The notes under the pieces: model-generated
Told to the model about the DNA's origin: nothing
The model's input: the letters and a program-made list of their open reading frames with translations, nothing else
The model's database searches: none
Part shown: piece after piece, positions 19,299 through 27,536 of the stretch
Layout: every line of letters begins with the position of its first letter
How positions within the stretch are numbered: position 1 is the stretch's first letter
NCBI RefSeq assembly: GCF_026262505.1
Contig: NC_067206.1
Coordinates: 33,123,896 to 33,187,895 of the forward strand
Length of the DNA: 64,000 nt
DNA from: Trichomonas vaginalis G3
Lineage: Eukaryota > Parabasalia > Trichomonadida > Trichomonadidae
Direction: 5' to 3'
Made by a program: the position numbers and the translations under genes

Positions 19299-19958
19299 AT
19301 TTACTGAGCATTATTAAATTTGATTGATATTTCTCATGAATTTAAACAAATTCATTTCATTTAATTAAAAAGAGTTAGATATTTTCATAAGAACCGTAGC
19401 AATATTGATGGTATTATGTTGGTTTTAACTAGTTATGTAATTAATGTTTACTAGATTTAAAAGAGAGCAAAGTCTATTAAACGTGTCAATATTTTTATCG
19501 ATAAATAAAAATTCTGCTTGGCAATTACCGGTGGAAAGAAGAGCTATCTGTTCTTGTAAAGTTAATGCAGCTTCCTCTTTCCGATGAAGTGCAGTTACTG
19601 AAAGAACAGCTATTGTATAGGAATAAAGAATTGGAAATAGGATTAATCAATGAAATTCCATTCTTCTAAATAATATTGATTTTGTGCTGATTATATATTA
19701 CAGCTTTGGCATAACATGGTTTTCGCACTTGTGAATTGAGTTTTGAAGTAACTTTTCCATGGATCGTCATCTTTAGCAGATGACTTCCTTCCAAATTTTT
19801 CCATAGTTATCAATTTCAGGTTTTACTGATGCATAAAGTCCTCTTTATCTGAAGAGTGTAGATGTTATATGATCACATTGTTTAATGTGTCGCGTTATGA
19901 TATAAAAGATGGAGCTGTTTTGCATAGAAAAAGATAAAAAAAGAAATGTTTATTTTTA
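19299..19958. other. Intergenic region with a possible gene remnant
   Basis: On the plus strand, 19509-19669 reads without a start codon as a helical, leucine-rich peptide (WKEELSVLVKLMQLPLSDEV, EQLLYRNKELEIGLINEI). The composition is protein-like, suggesting a gene remnant. The rest is AT-rich with nothing recognised. Confidence 0.35.
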
Positions 19959-22091
19959 TTACTCTCCCGCTGGCTTTGTAGCATAGAATTTCAGGCCACA
20001 GAACGGACAAGGAATCTGCATCTCGATGAACTGTTTGATGCATCCATGGCAAGTACAAACATGGTTGCAAGGAATAAGCTTCTGAGTAGCTTTGTTTCTC
20101 TGGCAAACAACGCACAAACCTTCCTGGAAATTCTCAGGAAGTTGGAATGTTTTTTCTTCATCTCTTCCAAGAGTTATTGTTCCATATGTATTTGCAAGAG
20201 CATTAGCTAATGTACTACTATTATTCAATGTTGTATTTCCTGATCTCATTGTCAAAGAACTCTGTCTTCCTTGTGTTGACGCTGTTGTGCATCTAGAGCC
20301 AAGTCTTGACTTTCGAAGATCAGAACGAGCTGTTCTAGAATTATCTCGAGTAACTGGTTTAGATGACAAAACATCAACAAGTTCTCTTTCATTCATATCT
20401 TGTGCGAGTTTGATGGACTGATGGATTTCGCATGTAATGTCTGCTCCATTGTCCATAAGATACCTCGCGATGTCTGTGTATTTAAGGCCTGTTGCAACGT
20501 AAAGAGGAGTAACACCATTATTGTTATAAGTGTTGATTTCGGCACCTTTTGTTACTAAATCCATAACAAGGTTGTAATTGTTCTTTCTGACCGCGTAGAA
20601 CAATGATGTTTCACCTTCTTTGTTCCTGACATTGACGAGATCGGCATCTGCATTCTGCAAAAGCTCTCTGATGCTTTGTTCTGATTGAGAATTGATCGCT
20701 GTCATAAATGGAGTTTCGCGATTCTGAATATCAATGATATTTACATCGGCTCCACTTTCAATCAACAATTTAACGCAATCAATAGCATCTGCTCTGCAAG
20801 CGCAATGCAATGGAGAACCTTCAAGGCTATCAACAAGGTCAAGACGGAAACCTTTTGTAATTAGAGCTTGAAGTTCATCCATGTTGTTTGCTTTGATGAT
20901 CTGGAACAAGTTTGGTGGTAAACGTGTCTCTTCTGCAAGGTTTGGACTCTCGCATTGTATGATGTTCGCGATTTCGTCATCTCCAGCTTTAAATGCGAAC
21001 ATGTAAGGGTTGAATTGGCCTTGTGGGAATGTGGCTCCGTAGAATAATAATGCTTCGACCATGAACTTGTTGGATGCAAGAACGGCAAAGTTAATTGGAG
21101 TAAATCCACTGACATTTTGATGGTTAACGTCTGCTCCACGACGAACAAGGACTCTAAACATTTCTATTCTGTTAGCTTTAACTGCTTGGAAGATTGGAGT
21201 TTCGCCATCGCAGTTTTCTGACTCGATATCTGCACCATTACGAATTAAGAGGAAGAATATATCGAAAAAGCCTTCGCGAATGGCAATTTGTAGTGGGGAT
21301 TCCAAACCAAACTCTGTTTTCTCGTTAACGAGTGCGCCATTTTGAATCAAAACTTCAACACAGTCTGTAGAACCATATAAAACAGCAGAATGTAATAGAG
21401 TTTCTTTGTTGAAGTTAGCAACTTCGTTGATTTTGATACCTTTCTTAAGCTGATCTTGTAAAACTTGGACTTGATTTGTAGAAACGACTTCGAAGAGATC
21501 TGAAATTCCTGGCGGTGATTGGCGGAATCCGAAAACTTTCTTCTTTTCAGATCCACCAACAAGTGGCTTGTTCATCTTATCGAGTGAAAGAATACTTGGA
21601 ACTCCTGAAATCTGTGGAGTTACACCGCAGCTAACAAGAGCGCTTGTAGATTTGCGACTTTGGAAATGAGTTGCTACACCATATGGTGTCTGTCCAAACT
21701 TGTTGACGTCGTTAAGAATACAACCTCTATCTGCAAGAAGTGATATTATATCTGGGTTTCCCCAACGAATAGCTGTAAAGATTGGTCCTTCGTCATCGCA
21801 ATTCTTAACGTTCGGATCAGCGCCAGCGTCTAATAATAAATTGATTAATTCACGATTATTCTGTTGAACAGCCAAATGTAATGGGGTTTCGCCGAATACA
21901 GCTGTCTGAATGTTAAGATCTGCTCCGCATGAAATTAACAGTCTTGTTGCTTTGACATTTCCTTTGACTACTGCGAAATGTAACGCTGTTTCGTTGTTTT
22001 CATTTGTTCGGTTGATGTCAGCACCTGAGTTAATAAGCTTTTTGAGGTTAAAAACATCATCCTTTGCTGCGTAATCAAAGAGCGATGTCAT
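19959..22091 (-). CDS. Ankyrin-repeat protein with C-terminal RING finger (E3 ubiquitin ligase type)
   Basis: 710 residues. Residues about 1-160 and 230-560 hold many ankyrin repeats (ETALHFAVVKGNVKATRLLI, GETPLHLAVQQNNRELINLL, GETPIFQAVKANRIEMFRVL and others). A Ser/Thr/Arg-rich linker follows. The C-terminal 50 residues are a C3HC4-type RING: CVVCQRNK, PCNHVCTCHGCIK and CPFCGLKFY. It would recruit ubiquitin-loaded E2 to targets bound by the ankyrin array. M2 inserted 56-60 bp upstream of the start codon at 22091, so the promoter is split from older upstream sequence. Confidence 0.9.
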   Translation of the reverse strand: MTSLFDYAAKDDVFNLKKLINSGADINRTNENNETALHFAVVKGNVKATRLLISCGADLNIQTAVFGETPLHLAVQQNNRELINLLLDAGADPNVKNCDDEGPIFTAIRWGNPDIISLLADRGCILNDVNKFGQTPYGVATHFQSRKSTSALVSCGVTPQISGVPSILSLDKMNKPLVGGSEKKKVFGFRQSPPGISDLFEVVSTNQVQVLQDQLKKGIKINEVANFNKETLLHSAVLYGSTDCVEVLIQNGALVNEKTEFGLESPLQIAIREGFFDIFFLLIRNGADIESENCDGETPIFQAVKANRIEMFRVLVRRGADVNHQNVSGFTPINFAVLASNKFMVEALLFYGATFPQGQFNPYMFAFKAGDDEIANIIQCESPNLAEETRLPPNLFQIIKANNMDELQALITKGFRLDLVDSLEGSPLHCACRADAIDCVKLLIESGADVNIIDIQNRETPFMTAINSQSEQSIRELLQNADADLVNVRNKEGETSLFYAVRKNNYNLVMDLVTKGAEINTYNNNGVTPLYVATGLKYTDIARYLMDNGADITCEIHQSIKLAQDMNERELVDVLSSKPVTRDNSRTARSDLRKSRLGSRCTTASTQGRQSSLTMRSGNTTLNNSSTLANALANTYGTITLGRDEEKTFQLPENFQEGLCVVCQRNKATQKLIPCNHVCTCHGCIKQFIEMQIPCPFCGLKFYATKPAGE

Positions 22092-22146
22092 TCCAGCAAA
22101 AATAACGGATTTTCCAAGATCCTTTTATATTTTAGATCTTTAAATC

Positions 22147-22149
22147 AGA

Positions 22150-22151
<2 letters not shown>
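22147..22151. repeat. Target-site duplication of M2, left copy (AGAAT)
   Basis: AGAAT precedes the A-run that starts M2. The same AGAAT follows the T-run at 45269-45273. Confidence 0.8.
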
Positions 22152-22184
<33 letters not shown>

Positions 22185-22188
22185 TAGT

Positions 22189-22221
22189 GGGGCTTCCAGG
22201 CACTTCGTGCCTTCTAGCCCC
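22189..22221. repeat. Terminal GC hairpin of M2
   Basis: GGGGCT and AGCCCC enclose AGGCAC-TTC-GTGCCT, a nested near-perfect hairpin 37 bp inside the left end. The same hairpin is mirrored at the right end (about 45189-45221). It may be a recognition or priming structure, or stop transcription at the element ends; this is inference. Confidence 0.6.
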
Positions 22222-22246
22222 GAAGATGTTTAGTATAAATGAAGTC

Positions 22247-22328
22247 TTAGAGGACAAACATGACTATGAGTTTTGATATGACAAGATAGAATATGAGAGA
22301 GGTCCTATAAACCGGAGAAAGTGTTATA
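22247..22328 (+). repeat. Captured 3' fragment of the methyltransferase gene
   Basis: 82 bp aligning with 23959-24040 in the methyltransferase gene with few differences (for example GAGTTTTGATATGAC versus GAGTTTAGATACGAC). It is also present inverted in the right end near 45080-45161. The fragment is too short to code. Confidence 0.8.
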
Positions 22329-22385
22329 TAAACATCTGTCATATTACTCAGAATATTATACAGAATTCAATAAAAATATATTTTA

Positions 22386-22433
22386 GGTGAAGAGGTGAGA
22401 TTTCACCTGTTTTTTCACCTCATTTTTCACCTC
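22386..22433 (+). repeat. Multi-arm hairpin repeat, copy 1 (GGTGA type)
   Basis: Order: GGTGA, AGGTGA, then TCACCT, TCACCT, TCACCTC, preceded by AAAATATATTTTA and followed by TTGAATTTTCATGAA. Two left arms can pair with two of three right arms. Confidence 0.85.
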
Positions 22434-22451
22434 TTGAATTTTCATGAATTT

Positions 22452-22526
22452 CATCGTAAAGACTTTGTCAAGATTTCATCGTAAAGACTTTGTCAAGATT
22501 TCATCGTAAAGACTTTGTCAAGATTT
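22452..22526 (+). repeat. 25-bp satellite, three units in the left end
   Basis: Unit CATCGTAAAGACTTTGTCAAGATTT repeated three times without variation. The right end has nine units of the same satellite in inverse orientation (44730-44953). Confidence 0.85.
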
Positions 22527-22565
22527 CATCGTAATGAGCGTAAATCAGACAAAAATATATTTTAG

Positions 22566-22612
22566 GGTAGAAGGGTATATCTACCCCGTTTTCTACCCTC
22601 TTTTCTACCCCA
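22566..22612 (+). repeat. Multi-arm hairpin repeat, copy 2 (GGGTA type)
   Basis: Same layout and spacing as copy 1, but every arm is changed: GGGTAG, GGGTA, then CTACCCC, CTACCC, CTACCCC. The changes keep pairing intact, which is evidence for a conserved fold. Confidence 0.85.
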
Positions 22613-22684
22613 TATGTACTTACTGAAAAAGTATGTGTTCCATCTGTCATTTTACTCAGAATTTTACACCAAAAATATATTTTA

Positions 22685-22732
22685 GGTGAAGAGGTGAGAT
22701 GTCACCCGTTTTCTCACCTGTTTTCTCACCTC
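22685..22732 (+). repeat. Multi-arm hairpin repeat, copy 3 (GGTGA type)
   Basis: GGTGA, AGGTGA, then TCACCC, TCACCT, TCACCTC with the same AT-rich preface and TTGAATTTTCATGAA tail as copy 1. Confidence 0.85.
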
Positions 22733-22903
22733 TTGAATTTTCATGAAATTTACACCAAAAATATACTACTAGGGTCATTTACGAAGAAATCTCAACAAAG
22801 TCTTTACGATGAAATCTTGACAAAACATAGACAAGAAAGTTCATGAGAAATTAGATGAAGAAGTCTTAACAAAGTCTTTACGAAGAAATTCATGAAAATT
22901 CAA

Positions 22904-22951
22904 GAGGTGAGAAATGAGGTGAAAAAAGAGGTGAAATCTCACCTCTTCACC
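22904..22951 (-). repeat. Multi-arm hairpin repeat, copy 4
   Basis: Inverse orientation: three AGGTGA-type arms followed by TCACCTC and TCACCT, then AAAATATATTTTT. Confidence 0.85.
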
Positions 22952-23074
22952 TAAAATATATTTTTGGGTCATTTACGAAGAAATCTCAACAAAGTCTTTA
23001 CGAAGAAATCTCAACAAAGTCTTTACGAAGAAGTCTTAACAAAGTCTTTACGAAGAAATTCATGAAAATTCAAC

Positions 23075-23115
23075 GGGTGAGAAATGAGGTGAGAAAACAG
23101 GTGACATCTCACCTC
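23075..23115 (-). repeat. Multi-arm hairpin repeat, copy 5 (truncated)
   Basis: Three GGTGA-type arms and one TCACCTC arm; the outer arm and AT-rich tail are missing. Confidence 0.75.
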
Positions 23116-23262
23116 ATATGTCCTTACTGAAAAAGTATGTGTTCCATCTGAAGTTCTTATATACGGGTCTTCCAGGAGCTTTTCACAAAATATATATGTT
23201 TTCATGTTTTGTCACTTTTCTGTCACTTTTCAGGGAAAAAACATTTTTATTATATATATAAA

Positions 23263-24081
23263 ATGAATTTTACAAAACCACCGTTACCGTTCTTTGGAAA
23301 TAAGAGTAGATGTAAAGATATTATATTGAGAGAACTTAAGAAACTACCGAATGGTCTAACATTTGTAGATTTGTTCGGTGGAAGTTTCTATATATCTCAT
23401 TTGTGCCATACAATATTTCCTGACTCAAAGATTATATGCAATGACTTCGACAACTATATGAACCGTCTCAAACATATACCAGACACAAACAAAATATTGA
23501 AAGAGTTAAAAGAAAAGATACCTATAGGTAAGATGGAACGTATACCATTAGATAAGAAAAATATTGTGAGAGAGGTTTTGAAAAAAGCAGAGTATATTGA
23601 CTGGGATAGTATATCTTCTAGACTATTGTATAGTGGTTCTATAAGAGTTCATGACATTGAAACACTTATGTCAAACGTTTTATATCTTAACTATACAAAT
23701 GTTTTCAAAGAGAACATAGAAAAATATACTGAGGGTATAGAGTTTGTGAGATGTCATTGGACAGAGTTGTATGAAAAATATAAAAACAAGGAAAATGTTT
23801 TCTTTATAGTGGACCCGCCGTTCTATAACACATACGATTTTCAATACCAAGTAGACTGGACTTTGAGAGACTCTTTAGAAACTTTAGACGTTTTACATAA
23901 CCATCCATGCTTTTACTTTACATCCGATAAAAGTGGTTTGGAAAGTGTCATGAGATGGTTAGAGGACATACATGACTATGAGTTTAGATACGACAAGATA
24001 GAATATGAGAGAGGTCCTATAAACCGGAAAAAGTGTCATAACAAAGAAATTTTATTGGTAAGTAAATGTGGTTTGAAATAG
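23263..24081 (+). CDS. Dam-like (D12 class) adenine-N6 DNA methyltransferase
   Basis: 272 residues from ATG 23263; the frame is open to 23209, but MNFTKPPLPFFGNKSRC is the expected family start and an initiator-like TTATATATATAAA precedes it. PFFGNKSRCKD resembles the N-terminal motif of the D12 class. FVDLFGGS (residues 34-41) is motif I for AdoMet, and DPPF (184-187) is catalytic motif IV in its DPP(Y/F) form. The enzyme would methylate adenine in DNA. Adenine methylation is reported as the main DNA modification in Trichomonas vaginalis, and Maverick-type genes are a plausible source. It overlaps the next small gene by 16 bases. Confidence 0.88.
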   Translation: MNFTKPPLPFFGNKSRCKDIILRELKKLPNGLTFVDLFGGSFYISHLCHTIFPDSKIICNDFDNYMNRLKHIPDTNKILKELKEKIPIGKMERIPLDKKNIVREVLKKAEYIDWDSISSRLLYSGSIRVHDIETLMSNVLYLNYTNVFKENIEKYTEGIEFVRCHWTELYEKYKNKENVFFIVDPPFYNTYDFQYQVDWTLRDSLETLDVLHNHPCFYFTSDKSGLESVMRWLEDIHDYEFRYDKIEYERGPINRKKCHNKEILLVSKCGLK

Positions 24082-24197
24082 GACTACTTGTTTTAGGTTT
24101 TTTCCATTGTGTCATTTACTTATTTGACGTGGCAGAAAGATATAGAGAATATGAAGATGAACCAATGCCTGCAAATGTCCAGTATATGTACTCGTAA
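24066..24197 (+). CDS. Small single-pass membrane protein (43 aa)
   Basis: ATG lies within the last codons of the methyltransferase gene. Residues 2-20, WFEIGLLVLGFFHCVIYLF, form one membrane helix, followed by an acidic tail (AERYREYEDEPM). The 16-base overlap suggests co-transcription with the methyltransferase. The function is unknown. Confidence 0.55.
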   Translation: MWFEIGLLVLGFFHCVIYLFDVAERYREYEDEPMPANVQYMYS

Positions 24198-24220
24198 GAG
24201 ATATTTTTATCTAATATTAA

Positions 24221-24583
24221 ATGGACGCACAGAACTTAGCGAATGCACAGCAACCTGGACAACCAAACCCAGAGAATATTCCAAATGAAGTTAGAATACA
24301 AACTGCAATGGCAAACTATGGTCAAGTGCCAACAGATGTACAAATGCAAACTGCCATGTCAAATGACGCTGCGTTAGGTTTGCCACCATGGTATGCAAAT
24401 ATGAGATGGAAAGAGTTTTATACAAACCCTGAAGTGGGATATAAACAACTTTATGCAGATGACGCGAACACAGGAGTTGACCCAGAATATGTTTTCTACC
24501 AGAGGAGAAACAGAATGTATGAGCTCCAGTTAAAGAATGCTATGGAACTCAACAGGAAACGCAAAAGACTAGGCGGACATTAG
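24221..24583 (+). CDS. Hypothetical M2 protein (120 aa)
   Basis: Pro/Gln/Asn-rich N-terminus (AQQPGQPNPENIPNEV), a repeated phrase (RIQTAMANYGQVPTD and QMQTAMSNDAALG), a middle WYANMRWKEFYTNPEVGYKQ and a basic tail NRKRKRLGG. ATG follows ATTTTTATCTAATATTAA. The basic tail suggests binding to DNA or to capsid. Not recognised. Confidence 0.55.
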   Translation: MDAQNLANAQQPGQPNPENIPNEVRIQTAMANYGQVPTDVQMQTAMSNDAALGLPPWYANMRWKEFYTNPEVGYKQLYADDANTGVDPEYVFYQRRNRMYELQLKNAMELNRKRKRLGGH

Positions 24584-24601
24584 ATTTTTACATATAGTAA
24601 A

Positions 24602-24844
24602 ATGGGTTTCTTTGGAAGAATAGGAAACTTCTTTCGAAATGTTGGAAGAGGTATATGGAATGGAATAAAATCTGTCGGAAGAGGAATTTGGAACGGTGTC
24701 AAAAATATTGGTAAAAGAGTAGGTCAGTTCGTTGGTATTATACCTAAAGACCCTGAACCAGAAGAGCAAGCTCCTGTTATACAACAGCCTGAACCTGCAC
24801 CACAGTCTAGTTGGCAACCAAATCCAACACCTCAACCGTATTAA
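24602..24844 (+). CDS. Small amphipathic, possibly myristoylated virion protein
   Basis: 80 residues. MGFFGRIGNFFRN starts with a Gly suited to N-myristoylation, then aromatic/basic amphipathic helices with a duplicated phrase (VGRGIWNGIKS, VGRGIWNGVKN), then a Pro/Gln/Glu tail. The pattern is that of a membrane-active minor virion protein, similar in kind to 1547-1783 and 28510-28911. ATG follows TTTTTACATATAGTAAA. Confidence 0.6.
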   Translation: MGFFGRIGNFFRNVGRGIWNGIKSVGRGIWNGVKNIGKRVGQFVGIIPKDPEPEEQAPVIQQPEPAPQSSWQPNPTPQPY

Positions 24845-24848
24845 AAAA

Positions 24849-25697
24849 TCATATTTTTACCGTTCGATAGTAGTTGTATATGAAACTAAGTTCTAAGTAA
24901 AACGCGTGGTATAATGGAATTATTCTCTTTCTTCCATCTGTAGTAAACCATACTTGAAAGTCTGAAATACTTCCACTTGGTGGTTCGTATAGCTTTGTAG
25001 GTTTTTCGTAAAAGTCATTTGCCAAGCATAAAAAAGAGTTTTGTGCACCAGAAAATGAAGCATGAACTATAATAGCATCTGAGTCGAAAACATTTTCATA
25101 TGTTCCATTAGGGTTTTCGACTTCATAAAAGTCCGGGTGTACTGGATATTCTGCAGGCTGATTTAACATCCTCAAAAATCTATACCATGCCAAGTTGTTA
25201 TATTTTGTAGAAATATAAACGTCTTCTCCAAGGTCTTCTATTCTATTGATTTTAACAGTTGCATTTTTCCTGTCATAAACAATATCGAGATGGTACTCTC
25301 CTTCGTCAATGTTGTACTGTTTTGCATATTCGAGATAGATATCGTTTATTTTTTCTTGAAAAGCTTGAAGAGTTGTTTCTAAGTTTACAAGCAAATTCAC
25401 TTGTAAAAGTTTTCCCTGTTCAAATTTCTCATACGTATGTTTTTCTTTGTTATAGTATCGAATTTCAAAAGCGACCGTAAATGGGAAACCATGTATGGCT
25501 TCTGAAATGAACTTCATTCTACGAAAGCCAATAGCTTTTGTGACAGATGGGTCTCTTAACCATCTTAGTGGGTAGTCAAAACGATAGCCTTCATGCTTTA
25601 CGGTCTCTGTCTCAAACTTTTGACCGACATTCGTAAAAAGTTCATCTAATGGTTTAGTTGTAGCAACTCTTGAATTTTCTTTTTCTATTGAAAGCAT
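24849..25697 (-). CDS. Maverick minor structural protein candidate
   Basis: 282 residues, intact. The segment YRFDYPLRWLRDPSVTKAIG, then RRMKFISEAIHGFPF, matches the M3 protein at 60672-61552 (YEYPRHWVEYVGGEKAIEIR). The end GSISDFQVWFTTDGRKRIIP followed by FYLELSFIYNY matches the M1 protein 6243-6722. The repeated presence in three diverged elements and the closing strand pattern suggest a jelly-roll minor capsid or penton protein. It shares an 18-bp divergent promoter with the fibre gene. Confidence 0.6.
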   Translation of the reverse strand: MLSIEKENSRVATTKPLDELFTNVGQKFETETVKHEGYRFDYPLRWLRDPSVTKAIGFRRMKFISEAIHGFPFTVAFEIRYYNKEKHTYEKFEQGKLLQVNLLVNLETTLQAFQEKINDIYLEYAKQYNIDEGEYHLDIVYDRKNATVKINRIEDLGEDVYISTKYNNLAWYRFLRMLNQPAEYPVHPDFYEVENPNGTYENVFDSDAIIVHASFSGAQNSFLCLANDFYEKPTKLYEPPSGSISDFQVWFTTDGRKRIIPLYHAFYLELSFIYNYYRTVKI

Positions 25698-25715
25698 ATT
25701 TTATCTAGAATAAAA

Positions 25716-27536
25716 ATGTCGAAAGAAACAGCGTCTATGAGAGAAATACAACACAACCGACAACTCATTTTGCAAGCTCTAAATAAGAACACAACAAACT
25801 TTTCAAACTATTCTAAGATATCTGAGTCATTGAAAGAAGGAAACTTAAAACTGACGATAAACCCAATGACAGATGAGTTTCTGTTTCAAGACAGTAAGAA
25901 CCATACTGTTTGTATAAATCCAACAAAAAGAACTTTAAACGAGAAACCTATAGATGAACTTCTTTTGAAAGCAGATGTTGGCAACAAAGCTGACAAAGAG
26001 TATGTCATTGAAAAAGTTCAAGAAGAACATGACAGAGCAGATGCAACATATGCAACGAAAGCAGATGTTGACAACAAAGCTGACAAAGAGTATGTCATTG
26101 AAAAAGTTCAAGAAGAACATGACAGAGCAGATGCAACATATGCAACAAAAGAACATACTCATCCTGAACTAGCGGACAAAACATATGTTGACAATAAAAT
26201 GTCAAGTGAAGTGACAAGAGCTGACAAAGAATATTCTAAAAAGACTCATACACATACCATTGCAAATATTACAAACTTACAAGAAACCTTAAACAGGAAA
26301 AGTGACGTTGGACATACACATACCATTGCAAATATTACAAACTTACAAGAAACCTTAAACAGGAAAAGTGACGTTGGACATACACATACCATTGCAAATA
26401 TTACAAACTTACAAGAAACCTTAAACAGGAAAAGTGCCGTTGGACATACACATACCATTGCAAATATTGCAAACTTACAAGAAACATTAGAGACAAAAGC
26501 AGATAAAACATATGTCAATGAAATATACCAAAGTTTAGTTGGAACAACAAAAAATATTGAAACTATTGTTGGTGACTTTTCTATCTATGAAGAAAACAAA
26601 TATTTTAGATGGGAGTTTGTACAGTCCTTAAGAAATGGTATACGGTGTAAACTCATTCCGAAAAATAACAATGAAATGTATGTAAGCTATATAAAGAACG
26701 ATGGTACACAAGTTAAAGTTCCATTAGACAACAACTGCTACTTAAACTTCTATGGAGACGAACAAAAGAAATATTTAAGAGTTTATGAAATGACGGATAT
26801 GACATTGTCTAACGTAGCTCCAGCACCATATTATTATGACTATGGTGTTGACGCACGTGTAGACCCAAAAAAGCAAACATTATATTTAGATTATTATAGA
26901 TATAAAAGATATAATGCAATAGAAAAAACGAGAATAGTATACTATTATACAGATGACAGAAATAAATATTATAGTCAAGACTTTACCTACCCTGAAAACA
27001 TAAGATTATATTTTAAAAAATATTCTGACACAAACCAGAAGAAACCTGAAATAGTTGCACTATATTTTAAGTTCAAAAGAGACAATCCTATAATATCTCA
27101 TATGTTTGATTTAATGAACCCAGTAGGTTCTATTTATACATCTATGGAAGCAAGAGGTCCTCAAGCAATGTTTGGTGTTGGTGCATGGGAACAAATAGTC
27201 GACAGGTTTTTGTATTGTGCAAACTCTTCAAAGGAAACAGGTGGAAGTAAAACGATTTCAGGTGAAAACCTACCTGCGCATAGTCACTACGTAAGTTTAA
27301 CTACATCTCGAGAAGGTTGGCATAAGCATAGATATTGGGATTGGACAGGAATGACAAAAGGTAAAGGATATGATGTTAAAGACGACGTTAAGTTTGCTAT
27401 AAATTGTTACTGGGATGACACTTGGGGAGAAGGAGACCATACACATCGCGTTTCAGGATATACGCAAACAACGGGACAAAGTAAAGACTACATGCCACCT
27501 TACATGACAGTTTACGCATGGTATAGAATTGCTTAG
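25716..27536 (+). CDS. Trimeric tail-fibre-like protein, intact
   Basis: 606 residues. The shaft has KADVGNKADKEYVIEKVQEE and HDRADATYATK repeats, then four units of HTHTIANITNLQETLNRKSD (22 residues, 66 bp; about 26248-26480). The tip starts at VNEIYQSLVG. It contains HMFDLMNPVGSIYTS, MFGVGAWEQIVDRFLYC, GENLPAHSHY, WHKHRYWDW and GDHTHRVSGYTQ, the His-rich pattern of phage baseplate/fibre tip domains. It presumably decorates the virion vertex and binds the host. The tip DNA is nearly identical to M1 (8309-9320), while shaft and N-terminus differ. It overlaps the convergent integrase by 4 bases. Confidence 0.88.
   Translation: MSKETASMREIQHNRQLILQALNKNTTNFSNYSKISESLKEGNLKLTINPMTDEFLFQDSKNHTVCINPTKRTLNEKPIDELLLKADVGNKADKEYVIEKVQEEHDRADATYATKADVDNKADKEYVIEKVQEEHDRADATYATKEHTHPELADKTYVDNKMSSEVTRADKEYSKKTHTHTIANITNLQETLNRKSDVGHTHTIANITNLQETLNRKSDVGHTHTIANITNLQETLNRKSAVGHTHTIANIANLQETLETKADKTYVNEIYQSLVGTTKNIETIVGDFSIYEENKYFRWEFVQSLRNGIRCKLIPKNNNEMYVSYIKNDGTQVKVPLDNNCYLNFYGDEQKKYLRVYEMTDMTLSNVAPAPYYYDYGVDARVDPKKQTLYLDYYRYKRYNAIEKTRIVYYYTDDRNKYYSQDFTYPENIRLYFKKYSDTNQKKPEIVALYFKFKRDNPIISHMFDLMNPVGSIYTSMEARGPQAMFGVGAWEQIVDRFLYCANSSKETGGSKTISGENLPAHSHYVSLTTSREGWHKHRYWDWTGMTKGKGYDVKDDVKFAINCYWDDTWGEGDHTHRVSGYTQTTGQSKDYMPPYMTVYAWYRIA

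Larger units (their letters stand above)
22152..23057 (+). repeat. M2 left terminal inverted repeat
   Basis: Matches the reverse complement of 44203-45268, apart from a different number of 25-bp satellite units and a shorter A-run. It contains a GC hairpin (22189-22221), a captured fragment of the methyltransferase gene (22247-22328), four multi-arm hairpin copies and 25-bp satellites. Confidence 0.88.

Noticed and set aside
26246-26518. Antisense frame of 90 codons with Cys/Val/Phe repeats
   Set aside because: It is the complement of the HTHTIANITNLQ repeats in the fibre gene.
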